Assembly: GCF_900112105.1 (NCBI RefSeq)
Contig: NZ_FOKV01000002.1
Span: 248,001 to 312,000 of the forward strand
Direction of reading: 5' to 3'
DNA length: 64,000 nt
Source of the DNA: Zunongwangia mangrovi
GTDB lineage: Bacteria > Bacteroidota > Bacteroidia > Flavobacteriales > Flavobacteriaceae
How positions within the stretch are numbered: position 1 is the first letter of the stretch; each line of letters opens with the position of its first letter. The notes below the pieces were generated by a model. The model searched no databases, was not told the origin of the DNA, and saw only the letters and a list, made by a program, of their open reading frames with translations. The position numbers and the translations under genes are program-made. This document shows, in pieces, positions 35,598 through 45,058 of this stretch.

Positions 35598-37424
35598 ATG
35601 ATTAAAAAACAAATCGCTTTTTTCTGGATCGCCTGTTCTATCGTGGTTGTAAGCTTTGCTCAGGAAAAAGTACAGCCAATTTTTGAAAATGGCGAAGCGC
35701 AAATAGTACCAGAATTTGAAGATTCTTCAAAATGGATTCGACATGATCTTTGGGTTGAAACCGAATTTGATACAGATGGCGATGGAAAATTAGACCGCAT
35801 GCATGTAGATGTGACCAGACCTGAAGCTACCGAAACTCAGGGATTAAAACTTCCGGTTATTTACGAATCAAGTCCTTACTATGCCGGGACAGCAGGTTTT
35901 GCTGAAGGTATTTTTTGGGATGTAAATCATGAACTTGGTGAGTCTCCAAAAGAAAGAGTACATCCAGAAGTTGTAAGACGTGGCGAGCGTCCAATAATAT
36001 CGAATTCCCAGATCGAAACCTGGGTGCCACGTGGTTATATCGTTATACACTCCTCTTCGCCGGGAACAGGTTTGTCTGATGGTTCTCCTACCGTTGGTGG
36101 TGATAACGAGTCTTTGGCTCCAAAAGCAGTGATCGATTGGCTAAACGGTCGTGCAAAAGGATATACCGAGCGTACCGGAAACGAAGAAGTAAAAGCGTAC
36201 TGGTCTACTGGTAAAGTTGGAATGACGGGCACTTCTTATAACGGAACCATTCCCCTTGCAGCGGCAACAACCGGAGTTGATGGTTTAGAGGCAATTATCC
36301 CGGTTGCCCCAAATACTTCTTATTATCACTATTATCGCTCTAACGGATTGGTAAAATCTCCTGGTGGCTACCTTGGCGAAGATATTGATGTGCTTTACGA
36401 CTTTATTCATAGTGGAGACGAATCTAAAAGAACTTACAGCAACAGAACCGTGCGTGATACCGAAATGAGAAATAACCTGGATAGAGTTACAGGAGATTAT
36501 AACGATTTTTGGGCCGGCCGCGATTATTTAAATGATATGAAGCCAATGAAAGCGGCTTTATTAATGTCGCACGGATTTAATGACTGGAACGTGATGCCAG
36601 AGCATAGCTACCGTATTTATAAAAAAGCGGAAGAAATGGGATTACCAACTCAAATCTATTATCACCAAAACGGTCACGGCGGGCCTCCACCACTTAGTAT
36701 GATGAATCGTTGGTTTACGCATTTTTTATTCGGAATCGATAATGGCGTAGAAGACGATCCAAAAGCATGGATCGTAAGAGAAAACGACGATCGCCAAAAG
36801 CCAACGCCTTATGCCAATTATCCAAATCCAGAAGCCAAAGATGTTAAGTTACATTTAAGCAAAGGAGCACCAAAAACCGGTAAGCTTCAACTTGAAAAGC
36901 AAGATAATCAAGGCAACGAAACTTTAGTAGATAATTATTCTTTTAGCGGTGAAACACTGGCACAGGCCGAGAATACAGATCATCGTTTGCTTTTTGTGAC
37001 TCCAACTCTAAAAGAAGATGTTCATCTTTCGGGAATTTCAACTATAACCTTAAAATTGGCGAGTAGTAAACCTGCTGCTAATCTTTCGGTTTGGATGGTT
37101 TCTTTACCTTGGACAGAAGGTCGAAATTCGAAGATTACAGATAATATTATTACAAGAGGCTGGGCAGATCCTCAGAATTATAAATCAGTTACTGAAAGTG
37201 AGCCTTTAAAACCAGGCAAATTCTATGAAATGAGTTTCGATCTAATTCCAGATGATCAAATCATTAAAAAAGGACAGCAAATCGGACTAATGATCTTTTC
37301 TAGTGATAAGAATTTCACTTTACATCCCGAGCCGGGAACAGAACTAACAATAGATCTTGATGCGACATCGATCACGATTCCTGTGGTTGGTGGCGAAGCA
37401 GCTTTAAAAACTGCTTTAGAATAA
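35598..37424 (+). CDS. Exported X-Pro dipeptidyl-peptidase (S15/CocE family)
   Basis: 609 residues from the ATG at 35598, which begins a signal peptide (MIKKQIAFFW...SFAQ). An open frame extends upstream to 35439, but those 53 codons are the dispersed repeat and should be excluded. The alpha/beta-hydrolase nucleophile is in GMTGTSYNGT (Ser213); the catalytic Asp is in SHGFNDWNVMP and the His in NGHGG. The C-terminal third is a jelly-roll domain (LSGISTITLKLASSKPAANL). It cleaves X-Pro dipeptides from peptides in the periplasm or outside. A terminator follows at 37449-37473. Confidence 0.92.
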   Translation: MIKKQIAFFWIACSIVVVSFAQEKVQPIFENGEAQIVPEFEDSSKWIRHDLWVETEFDTDGDGKLDRMHVDVTRPEATETQGLKLPVIYESSPYYAGTAGFAEGIFWDVNHELGESPKERVHPEVVRRGERPIISNSQIETWVPRGYIVIHSSSPGTGLSDGSPTVGGDNESLAPKAVIDWLNGRAKGYTERTGNEEVKAYWSTGKVGMTGTSYNGTIPLAAATTGVDGLEAIIPVAPNTSYYHYYRSNGLVKSPGGYLGEDIDVLYDFIHSGDESKRTYSNRTVRDTEMRNNLDRVTGDYNDFWAGRDYLNDMKPMKAALLMSHGFNDWNVMPEHSYRIYKKAEEMGLPTQIYYHQNGHGGPPPLSMMNRWFTHFLFGIDNGVEDDPKAWIVRENDDRQKPTPYANYPNPEAKDVKLHLSKGAPKTGKLQLEKQDNQGNETLVDNYSFSGETLAQAENTDHRLLFVTPTLKEDVHLSGISTITLKLASSKPAANLSVWMVSLPWTEGRNSKITDNIITRGWADPQNYKSVTESEPLKPGKFYEMSFDLIPDDQIIKKGQQIGLMIFSSDKNFTLHPEPGTELTIDLDATSITIPVVGGEAALKTALE

Positions 37425-37448
37425 TCTTTATCGAAATTGTATAAAATC

Positions 37449-37473
37449 AGCCGGAATTTTTTCCGGCTTTTTT
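37449..37473 (+). terminator. Intrinsic terminator after X-Pro peptidase gene
   Basis: AGCCGGAA pairs exactly with TTCCGGCT around TTTT, followed by a run of T. Confidence 0.9.
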
Positions 37474-37556
37474 ATTTAAAACTAGAGATTTCTTTTAGCC
37501 ATAACAGTTAACATATGCTTATTTTGTTATCTTTAAAAGGTCTACAAAATTATAGC

Positions 37557-39425
37557 ATGAAAATCATCAATCTTTTAGTTATCGCCTTTTTAGCGCTGCC
37601 AATTACGGTGCAAACAACCGAAAAAGAAATCAAAACTGAAGTCAGCGGTGTTACCGTATTTCTGGAAGGAGCCCAGGTTTCCCGCCAAAAGAATATTCCT
37701 GTAAATAGTGGAATATCGATTTTAAAATTTACCAACTTATCCCCTTTTATCGATGCAAAAAGCGTTCAGGTTAAAGCTGAAGGAAATATCACGGTACTTT
37801 CAGTAAATCATCAGCAAAACTTTTTAAACGAATTAAAAAAGTCTTCAGAATTAGAAAATCTTGAAAACAACATCACTGAAATCAATCAGAAATTAGAAAT
37901 AGAAAACACCTATTTATCAATTATTCGCGAGCAAATTATATTTCTTCAGGAAAACAGAGATATTGGCGGGAAAAACGAGCAGGTTGATATTTCAAATTTA
38001 GAACAGGCGTCTAATTTCTACGGAAAAAAATTAACCGAGCTTAAGTTAAGCGAAGTAGAACGGGTTAGAAATGTTGAAAAATTAGTTGCAGAAAAGACCA
38101 AAATCGAAAATCAGATTAATAGCATTAGCAGTAAAAAAGATTTTCCGAATGGAGAAATACTAGTTAAAATTGAAGCAAAACAAAGCACCACTTTTCCTAT
38201 AGAAATCACATATTTAGTGGGAAATGCCGGCTGGTTTCCTTCTTACGATATTAGAGCAAAAAATATTAAAGAACCTATTAACCTGGTTTACAAAGCCAAT
38301 GTAAAGCAAGATACCAAGGTAGATTGGAAAAATGTAAAGCTCAAATTTTCTTCAGCGAATCCAAATACTTCTGGATTGGCACCAAAATTAAGAACCTATT
38401 ATTTAGGATATAATACGCTGCCGCCTTCTTATAATCTTACCAATAATTCGGTTACTGGAAAAGTTGTAGACGAAAATGGCGATCCATTACCGGGAGCAAA
38501 TGTGATGATCGAAGGCTCTACCATTGGCACCGTAACAGATTTTGACGGCTATTATTCGATTACCATTCCTAACGAGGAAAGTAGATTAAGTATTAGCTAT
38601 GTTGGTTTTGAATCCCAAAAAGTACCTGCGAATAGAAGCCAAATCGATATCGTTTTAAAAGAAGATTCTGCAGCATTAGATGAGGTCGTTGTTGTAGGAT
38701 ATGGAAGAAGTAATCGAAGTGTTAGTAGAGCTCTCGCAGGAAAAGTTGCTGGTGTTTCCGTAAACTCTAAAAAGAAAAATGAAAGCATCCCGGTTCCCAG
38801 TGTTCAAAAAGAAAATCAAACTACCGTAGATTTCGAAATTGAAATGCCGTATACTATAAATTCAGACAATAAAAGTTATGTGGTTGAAATGACCAATTAC
38901 GAGCTACCCGCGCAATACCAGTATTACGCCGTTCCTAAAATTCAAAAAGATGCGTTTTTAATTGCTAATATTAACAATTGGGAACAATATAATCTGCTGG
39001 AAGGCGAAGCCAATATTTTCTTTGAAGGCACTTATATTGGAAAATCTTTGATGGATGTACGATATATTACAGATACGCTAGAGGTTTCTTTAGGTATCGA
39101 TAAAAAGGTTTCTGTAAATCGCCAAAAGATTAAAGATTTTACCGAAAAACAATTTATTGGTAATAAAAAAGAAGAAATTCGAGAATGGGAAATTTCTATA
39201 AAAAACAATAAAAACGAAGCCATAAAAATGATCGTACTAGATCAGGTTCCTGTGGCTACTTCAGAAGATATTTCAATAGATATTGAAAATATATCGAACG
39301 GAAAATTGAATGAAGAAAATGGTGAAGTAGCATGGGATTTTAGCCTAGAACCGACTCAGGAAATAAAATTCAATCTAAAATATTCTGCTAAATATGCTAA
39401 AAGTAGAAATCTAATTTTGGAATAA
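37557..39425 (+). CDS. MuiA-like DUF4139 protein with an inserted SusC-type N-terminal module
   Basis: 622 residues from the ATG at 37557, which begins the signal peptide (MKIINLLVIAFLALPITVQT). The N-terminal DUF4140 part (GVTVFLEGAQVSRQKNIPVN, then a coiled coil) and the C-terminal DUF4139 part (FPIEITYLVGNAGWFPSYDI, later LLEGEANIFFEGTYIGKS) match mucoidy-inhibitor-A-like proteins. Between them, residues about 297-405 are a CarboxypepD_reg fold (VTGKVVDENGDPLPGANVMI, TVTDFDGYYSI) ending in LDEVVVVGYG and GKVAGVSV, exactly as at the start of SusC TonB receptors, but with no barrel. Function is unknown; probably periplasmic. Confidence 0.88.
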   Translation: MKIINLLVIAFLALPITVQTTEKEIKTEVSGVTVFLEGAQVSRQKNIPVNSGISILKFTNLSPFIDAKSVQVKAEGNITVLSVNHQQNFLNELKKSSELENLENNITEINQKLEIENTYLSIIREQIIFLQENRDIGGKNEQVDISNLEQASNFYGKKLTELKLSEVERVRNVEKLVAEKTKIENQINSISSKKDFPNGEILVKIEAKQSTTFPIEITYLVGNAGWFPSYDIRAKNIKEPINLVYKANVKQDTKVDWKNVKLKFSSANPNTSGLAPKLRTYYLGYNTLPPSYNLTNNSVTGKVVDENGDPLPGANVMIEGSTIGTVTDFDGYYSITIPNEESRLSISYVGFESQKVPANRSQIDIVLKEDSAALDEVVVVGYGRSNRSVSRALAGKVAGVSVNSKKKNESIPVPSVQKENQTTVDFEIEMPYTINSDNKSYVVEMTNYELPAQYQYYAVPKIQKDAFLIANINNWEQYNLLEGEANIFFEGTYIGKSLMDVRYITDTLEVSLGIDKKVSVNRQKIKDFTEKQFIGNKKEEIREWEISIKNNKNEAIKMIVLDQVPVATSEDISIDIENISNGKLNEENGEVAWDFSLEPTQEIKFNLKYSAKYAKSRNLILE

Positions 39426-39458
39426 TTTCGTATTATTATCAAACTTAAATCCCTACAA

Positions 39459-40433
39459 ATGCGCAAATTACTCTTGGTTTTCATCCTGGGATCACTCCTA
39501 TCCTGCGGAAGATCGTCTACAGATTTTAGCCCAAAAATAAATTGGAAAGTTGGAGAAACTAAAAATCTAACGATAAGTGTTTACGCCAAGGAAATACATA
39601 ATAGTAAAATATTGAAAGATAGTACGTTTACATTACATGCAAGCATAGTAGTAAACGAAGTTAAAAACGATTCTTATTTTGTTGATTTTGAACTTAAAAA
39701 TCCTTTGGTTCTGCTTGCAAAAAACTATGATAAAAAGATTGAAAGTAAACTTAAAGATTTTAAAACGATCAAAGCAAAACTTAAGCTTGGTAAACAGTCC
39801 CTGGAATCTTGTTTAGTTTCTGAAGTGCAATATACATCAAGTATAGTAGCCAGCAAAAAGGTTATTATAGAGATGCTAAATATCAATACTCCTGAAAAAT
39901 TGGCTGAAGCCGAAAAAGCAATAAGCAGCACTGAAGAAGAATTGATCAAAACGAAAATGATCTTACAGATTCCAGATCTACTGCTTAAATCTTATACAAT
40001 TAATTATTCTGTTCAAGACACAATAACAACCATCGATACCACTGCAAATCCATTCGATCTAGAACAATTTAAACAGGCTACCAGAAAAACTTATGTTCAA
40101 AATGGCAAAAATGAAACTTTTACGGTCGTTTCTGAAACTAAATATGATTTTGGAGCTTATAAAAAGCAAATTGAAAATTTAAAAAATAAGATGCTTACTG
40201 AGGTAGCTAAGGATTCTACTGAAAAACAAGTAGCGCAAACAACTAATCTTGCAGACGCTTATTTTACTAACTTAGCAATGGTTTACGATCTGGACGCTTC
40301 AGATAAAATAGAAATCGCAAGATCAAAAAGCGATAATTGGCCAAAACATATCGTTAGATATAGTATGCTAAGCATGGAAAATTCAGATCTTAATTCTAAA
40401 GCAATAGTGAAAATTAATATCAATATTGAATAA
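39459..40433 (+). CDS. Lipoprotein of unknown function (DUF6263-like)
   Basis: 324 residues with a lipobox LLSC (Cys16). The mature part opens FSPKINWKVGETKNLTISVY and is beta-rich, with a helical middle (EKLAEAEKAISSTEEELIKT). The overall layout resembles the DUF6263 family; that name is from memory and less certain than the lipoprotein call. It lies 33 bp after the MuiA-like gene and 32 bp before the RDD gene, so these are probably co-transcribed. Confidence 0.75.
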   Translation: MRKLLLVFILGSLLSCGRSSTDFSPKINWKVGETKNLTISVYAKEIHNSKILKDSTFTLHASIVVNEVKNDSYFVDFELKNPLVLLAKNYDKKIESKLKDFKTIKAKLKLGKQSLESCLVSEVQYTSSIVASKKVIIEMLNINTPEKLAEAEKAISSTEEELIKTKMILQIPDLLLKSYTINYSVQDTITTIDTTANPFDLEQFKQATRKTYVQNGKNETFTVVSETKYDFGAYKKQIENLKNKMLTEVAKDSTEKQVAQTTNLADAYFTNLAMVYDLDASDKIEIARSKSDNWPKHIVRYSMLSMENSDLNSKAIVKININIE

Positions 40434-40465
40434 AAACGGGCTATTTTCGTGGCAAAATCAGCCAC

Positions 40466-41236
40466 ATGTTTCCCTCTTCATCAAACTTAAGATTAGCGAG
40501 TAGAAAACGTCGATTCGCAGCATTTGTAATCGATCATTTTCTATTTACAGTTATTTTGGTTTCCTTTATTTTTTTGGTGATTGGTACAGACTTTACTAAC
40601 AAAGAAGACACCGCAAAATCAGCAATTTCAATACTTGCAAGTGCTTCTGTAGGAATATTAATTTATCTCTTTAAAGATTGTATAAAAGGAAACAGCCCGG
40701 GCAAATGGTTGTTGGGTATTGCGGTTAGAGATGAGCACGATCCACATCACATCCCAGCATATTATAAATTATTCTTAAGGAATGTTTTTCTATTAATCTG
40801 GCCGTTAGAAGCGATCATCCTTGCAAGCAGTAACGAGAAAAAACGACTTGGCGACAAAGCGACAAACGCCATTGTAGTTCAGCAAAATAAAAAGCCAAAA
40901 TTGCTGCCAATAATATCGATTATCGTCGTTACTTTTATTTCATTCTTTACATTTATTATTTTCTTTATCGCAGGAGCTTTAAAAAACTCTGATTCTTATA
41001 AAATTTCTATTGCTGAAATTGAACAAAATAAGGCTATTATTGAAGAAACCGGCGGAATTGTAGAATATGGAATTTTTCCCAGCGGAAGTATTTCTACCAG
41101 AAATGGCGAAGGCGAAGCCGACTTAAAAATTAGCGTAAAAGGAAAGCTTAAAGATGTAAAGGTTCGTGTAAATCTTACAAAATCGGCTGAAGAAAACTGG
41201 AAAGTTGTTAATATTGAATATCATCCTGAAAATTAA
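40466..41236 (+). CDS. RDD-family membrane protein with Coa1-like C-terminal domain
   Basis: 256 residues. Residues about 10-140 form an RDD domain (KRRFAAFVIDHFLFTVILVS, GNSPGKWLLGIAVRDEHDPH and RLGDKATNAIVV), with three membrane helices carrying the conserved Arg-Asp-Asp pattern. A fourth helix (about 148-170) leads to a C-terminal periplasmic or cytoplasmic domain (LKNSDSYKISIAEIEQNKAI, then SVKGKLKDVKVRVNLTKS) similar to the cytochrome c oxidase assembly factor Coa1/DUF1783 fold. RDD proteins include ion exchangers, but the role here is unknown. Confidence 0.8.
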   Translation: MFPSSSNLRLASRKRRFAAFVIDHFLFTVILVSFIFLVIGTDFTNKEDTAKSAISILASASVGILIYLFKDCIKGNSPGKWLLGIAVRDEHDPHHIPAYYKLFLRNVFLLIWPLEAIILASSNEKKRLGDKATNAIVVQQNKKPKLLPIISIIVVTFISFFTFIIFFIAGALKNSDSYKISIAEIEQNKAIIEETGGIVEYGIFPSGSISTRNGEGEADLKISVKGKLKDVKVRVNLTKSAEENWKVVNIEYHPEN

Positions 41237-41239
41237 GTT

Positions 41240-41824
41240 ATGAAAAATTCTATTTACGAATTTACACGAGAAGATTGGAATACGCTGTACCCTATTCATC
41301 TGGAAGATCATAATCCAGAATGGAAAACTATTTTCGAAAAAGAAAAGGAGCTAATTTTATCGAATATCGACTCAAAGTATTTTGAAAAAATAGAACATTT
41401 TGGCAGTTCGTCTATTCCCGGGATAAAATCCAAGCCTTATATCGATATTTTTATCATTATTCCTGAAGCCTATTTATTTGATAAGGAACTGATAAAAGCT
41501 TTTGAAAATTTAGGCTATTTTCATTTTGAAGTTCCCGCCCGCGAAGATATTGAAGCTTACAGTTCTTTTGGCAAAGGCTATCGTGTAGACGGAAAAAAGG
41601 AGCAGATTTTTCATATACATATGTGTCCATCGTCCAATATTATGTGCAAGCAATTGGGGTTTAGAGATTATTTAATCGCTAATCCAGAAAAAGCCAGAGC
41701 TTATGAAAATTTAAAGATCGCACTTGCCAATAAATTCAAAAACGATCGTGGCGCTTATGTTTTAGGTAAAACCGAATTTACCAAAGAGATCATTAAACTT
41801 TGGAAAGCGTCTAAAACCAGTTAA
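41240..41824 (+). CDS. GrpB/UPF0157 family nucleotidyltransferase-like protein
   Basis: 194 residues. The motif HFGSSSIPGIKSKPYIDIFI is diagnostic for GrpB/UPF0157, a branch of the nucleotidyltransferase fold with a G-S-S plus D-x-D-like layout, followed by the conserved HIHMCPSSNIMCKQLGFRDY block. Members have been linked to nucleotide transfer, but a substrate is not established. It starts 4 bp after the RDD gene. Confidence 0.9.
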   Translation: MKNSIYEFTREDWNTLYPIHLEDHNPEWKTIFEKEKELILSNIDSKYFEKIEHFGSSSIPGIKSKPYIDIFIIIPEAYLFDKELIKAFENLGYFHFEVPAREDIEAYSSFGKGYRVDGKKEQIFHIHMCPSSNIMCKQLGFRDYLIANPEKARAYENLKIALANKFKNDRGAYVLGKTEFTKEIIKLWKASKTS

Positions 41825-41914
41825 TTCAGGTTAATTTGATTTTTGTTACTTTAGAAGGCGAAGGCATTTCAAAACTTTCATCCAAAATCTATTGTGTAAC
41901 ATTAATTTATTCGC

Positions 41915-43324
41915 TTGAAAAAACTCTTCCTATTATTGCCAATATTGGCCATTTTAAGCTGCAAAAATTCTGAAGAAAAAACTGCCGAGAATTTAGATTT
42001 CGATCTTGCCATAACAAACATTCAAATTATCGATCTGGAGAAAGGCGAAATTCTACAAAATAAGACCGTTTTTATAAAAGACGATCTTATTTCAGCAATA
42101 AAAGATTCCGAAGAAAATACCTCAGCAAAAAAAGTTATCGACGGAAAAGATAAATTTCTATTACCCGGATTTTGGGATAATCATGTTCATTTTAGAGGCG
42201 GTGATTCGCTAATTTCAGCAAATAAAAATTTCCTTGGTCTATTTTTAGCCAACGGGGTAACCACGGTTAGAGAATGTGGTGGCGATATGACCAGTTCTAT
42301 TTTAGAATGGCAGCAAAATATTGCTAATAATCAACTTGCCGGACCTACAATTTATACTTCTGGACCAAAATTGGACGGAGAAAATGCACGCTGGGAAGGT
42401 TCTTTAAAAATTGCTTCTGAAGATGATATTGCTCCTGCCCTGGATTCTTTGCAAAAACTGAAAACCGATTTTGTAAAATTATACGATAGTAAATTTACCG
42501 GCGAATTATACTTAAAAACGATCGGAGATACTGAAGCACGCGGAATAATAAGTAGCGGCCACATGCCTTTTAGCGTGACTTTAGACGAAACAACCGCAGC
42601 AGGAATGGATGGTATCGAGCATCTTTATTATATTTTAAAAGCCTGCTCTGCGGAAGAAGAAAGTATTACCCAGGATGTGATTGATGGGAAAACCAGTTTT
42701 TGGGAATCTTTAGACCGAGTAATGAAAACCTATGCTGAAGAAACTGCTGAAAAAACATTTACTACTTTAAAATCTCGTGAAGTTTACGCAATCCCCACCC
42801 TGCATATTAATCATACGCTTAGCTATCTTGATGAAGAACCCCATGAGAATGACGAATATTTGGATTATATGGGTAGCGGAATCATAAAAACTTATGAAGG
42901 CCGAATTAGAAGTGCACTCAATGCGAGCGAGGAATTTGTTAAGACTAGAAAACAATTAGATTCAGCTTTTGTGAGTTTAGCTAAAAAGCTTCAGGAAAAT
43001 GAAGTTTCGCTTTTAGCAGGATCAGATTGTGGAGCTTTCAATTCTTATATTTATCCGGGGATTTCGTTACACCAGGAATTACAAGCATTGGTTGACGCAG
43101 GTCTTAGCCCCCTGCAGGCTTTACAGACTTCAGCAATAAATGGTGCAAAATTTCTAAAGAAAGAAAACACTGGCGCTATTAAGGCAAATTACAAAGCAGA
43201 TCTGGTAATTTTAAATGCCAATCCTTTAAAAAATATCGAAGAAACGCAGAATATTAGCTCAGTTATTAAAAACGGAAAGGTATTTCAGCAGCAAGATTTA
43301 GAGGGCTTAAAAACAGCACCATAA
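41915..43324 (+). CDS. Lipoprotein amidohydrolase (imidazolonepropionase-like family)
   Basis: 469 residues from a TTG start that opens a lipoprotein signal (MKKLFLLLPILAILSC, Cys16). The metal-dependent hydrolase barrel shows WDNHVHFRGG (His-x-His), the candidate carboxylated lysine in DFVKLYD, SSGHMPF, EHLYY and the catalytic Asp in LLAGSDCGAF. C-terminal strands (IKANYKADLVILNANPLKNI) match amidohydrolases of the prolidase/imidazolonepropionase type. It is likely a secreted dipeptidase or ring hydrolase; the substrate is unknown. A strong terminator follows. Confidence 0.9.
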   Translation: MKKLFLLLPILAILSCKNSEEKTAENLDFDLAITNIQIIDLEKGEILQNKTVFIKDDLISAIKDSEENTSAKKVIDGKDKFLLPGFWDNHVHFRGGDSLISANKNFLGLFLANGVTTVRECGGDMTSSILEWQQNIANNQLAGPTIYTSGPKLDGENARWEGSLKIASEDDIAPALDSLQKLKTDFVKLYDSKFTGELYLKTIGDTEARGIISSGHMPFSVTLDETTAAGMDGIEHLYYILKACSAEEESITQDVIDGKTSFWESLDRVMKTYAEETAEKTFTTLKSREVYAIPTLHINHTLSYLDEEPHENDEYLDYMGSGIIKTYEGRIRSALNASEEFVKTRKQLDSAFVSLAKKLQENEVSLLAGSDCGAFNSYIYPGISLHQELQALVDAGLSPLQALQTSAINGAKFLKKENTGAIKANYKADLVILNANPLKNIEETQNISSVIKNGKVFQQQDLEGLKTAP

Positions 43325-43366
43325 AAATTGATTCAAAAAATTTATAATCTTAACTATAGAGAAAAC

Positions 43367-43397
43367 AAAAAAGGGAATGCCATGGCATTCCCTTTTT
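43367..43397. terminator. Bidirectional intrinsic terminator
   Basis: AAAAAGGGAATGCC pairs exactly with GGCATTCCCTTTTT around AT, between convergent genes ending at 43324 and 43426. Confidence 0.92.
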
Positions 43398-43425
43398 ACT
43401 TCAACTAAATTAAATTGACGACAAA

Positions 43426-44052
43426 TTAATTTGCTGTCGATACGGTATCTACTTCGACATCTACAGAGATACCAGATTTTACTTTTGTAGAATCTGTTGT
43501 TACCTTAATGTTTTTAGAGTCTCCTCCCATCATATCAGCGAAACCTTTTAAACCTTCAACATTAATATCATCGGCATCTAGAGATTTCACAAGCTCCATG
43601 ATCTTTTGTGGATTCATATCCTTTCCTAAGATCCTTGCAACTCCCATTCCGCGTTCATTATCGTATCCAAAAGCTACGATCTCGTCTATCGCATCTTCTT
43701 CTCCGGTAAAGTAAAGCGCTCCTTTTCTTTCGTTGCTTCCGTACTTCATTAGTAATTGATACTTTTCATTACTAAAAATCTCTTCCAATTCGGCTTTTTC
43801 AGCATCAAAAGTTTCGTTTTCTTCATTTAAAGGATAGGCAAGTACATTAATCTTACGAACGCTTTCCAAGGTTGCACGCTGATCCTCGTCTAAATTATCG
43901 GCCTTTGCAAAAAGGCTGGTAGGAATATCTAAAGAAATAAACTTACTGTCTTCCTGGTTCTCTACATAATACTTCTGTAATGTTTTCTCGTTATTACACG
44001 CTAACATTAATAGACTTATGGCTATAAAACTGATGGTTTTGATGATTTTCAT
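43426..44052 (-). CDS. DUF4252 lipoprotein, last gene of the sigma-factor operon
   Basis: 208 residues with lipobox LMLAC (Cys19). The body (FISLDIPTSLFAKADNLDED, then LLMKYGSNERKGALYFTGEE) follows the DUF4252 pattern of Bacteroidota proteins found next to ECF sigma factors. It is 2 bp downstream of a second DUF4252 gene and is related to it in layout, so they probably arose by duplication. Function unknown; envelope-located. Confidence 0.85.
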   Translation of the reverse strand: MKIIKTISFIAISLLMLACNNEKTLQKYYVENQEDSKFISLDIPTSLFAKADNLDEDQRATLESVRKINVLAYPLNEENETFDAEKAELEEIFSNEKYQLLMKYGSNERKGALYFTGEEDAIDEIVAFGYDNERGMGVARILGKDMNPQKIMELVKSLDADDINVEGLKGFADMMGGDSKNIKVTTDSTKVKSGISVDVEVDTVSTAN

Positions 44053-44054
44053 GT

Positions 44055-44588
44055 TTATTGGTTTTTAGTTTTTGCGTTTTTTAATTGATCTGCTCCCGGC
44101 ACATTAAGATCTGAAGTTAACTTGGATAACTGTGTAAGATCGATCTGCCCGGTAATTCTTAAGATTACAGAGATTGGCTCGCCTCCTTCATCACCGTCCA
44201 TAAACATTAAAAGCTCTTTTACGATGTCATCGTTTTTACCATCTGATTTTGAGTAAAATTTGATGTTTTTTCCAGAATCTTTAATTCGCATTAATTCGTC
44301 TAAAGAGCCTTTATTTAAATAAGCCTCAAAATCTTTAGACATCTGCCCTCTTATAGAAGAAGAATTTGTTTTATACAATCTTATCTCACTAAGATTCTCG
44401 ATCATTTCCATGTATTTTTTAGCTTCAGGATCTCCTTCGCTAAGATCTACTTTAGATAACATTTTAAACATCTTGCTGGTCATTACCATCGCATCGACAT
44501 CTTTCATGTTTTCATACTTGGCAAAATCCTGTGATTGTGCCAAAAACGGAGCCATAAAAAGGGCTACAATTACTACTATTCGTTTCAT
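44055..44588 (-). CDS. DUF4252 exported protein
   Basis: 177 residues with a signal peptide (MKRIVVIVALFMAPFLAQSQ) and no lipobox. The segment MVMTSKMFKMLSKVDLSEGD, then FYSKSDGKNDDIVKELLMFM and VILRITGQIDLTQLSKL, matches DUF4252. It lies 8 bp after the anti-sigma-like gene and 2 bp before the second DUF4252 gene. In this family the protein is thought to act in the periplasm; its role is not known. Confidence 0.87.
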   Translation of the reverse strand: MKRIVVIVALFMAPFLAQSQDFAKYENMKDVDAMVMTSKMFKMLSKVDLSEGDPEAKKYMEMIENLSEIRLYKTNSSSIRGQMSKDFEAYLNKGSLDELMRIKDSGKNIKFYSKSDGKNDDIVKELLMFMDGDEGGEPISVILRITGQIDLTQLSKLTSDLNVPGADQLKNAKTKNQ

Positions 44589-44596
44589 ACTGTTCG

Positions 44597-45058
44597 TTAT
44601 TTGTTGTTGATTATTTTTTCTGTGGGGTTACTAAATTCTTTTAAGTACTTTAAATCTTCTTTACCTTCGTTCATTAATTTTGAAATCATCTGAAGAGTTT
44701 GCTTTGTTTGCTGATACGCCATTTCTTCTTCGGTTAACTGCCCTAAATTTTCTGAATTTAAAGTGCTATCCTGATTTTTAAAGAAGAAAATACTAAAGAT
44801 TAAAGCGATCATTGCTGCGGCATACATCCAGGATTGCGGCTTTAGCCTGCTTTTGCGCTTTTCCGGCTTCAATTGTGGGGTAACATCTGTGGTTTCCTTT
44901 CTACTAAAAGCTGAAAAACTAAACATTAGCTGATAAGCTTTATGTCGCTGTGCAACCTGCCCGCTATCAAAATACTCCTGTAGCTCCTGCTCTTCAGCAA
45001 GACTAGTTTCCGCAGCATCATACTTTTTTAAAAGTATGTCTATTCTATCCAATTCCAT
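44597..45058 (-). CDS. Single-pass membrane protein, probable anti-sigma factor
   Basis: 153 residues. A cytoplasmic N-terminal part (MELDRIDILLKKYDAAETSL) precedes one membrane helix at about 77-96 (WMYAAAMIALIFSIFFF) and a short periplasmic tail. There is no visible HxxxCxxC zinc motif, so it is not a ZAS-type anti-sigma. It overlaps the end of the sigma-factor gene by 14 bp, the usual arrangement for a sigma/anti-sigma pair; the role is inferred from that position and topology. Confidence 0.8.
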   Translation of the reverse strand: MELDRIDILLKKYDAAETSLAEEQELQEYFDSGQVAQRHKAYQLMFSFSAFSRKETTDVTPQLKPEKRKSRLKPQSWMYAAAMIALIFSIFFFKNQDSTLNSENLGQLTEEEMAYQQTKQTLQMISKLMNEGKEDLKYLKEFSNPTEKIINNK

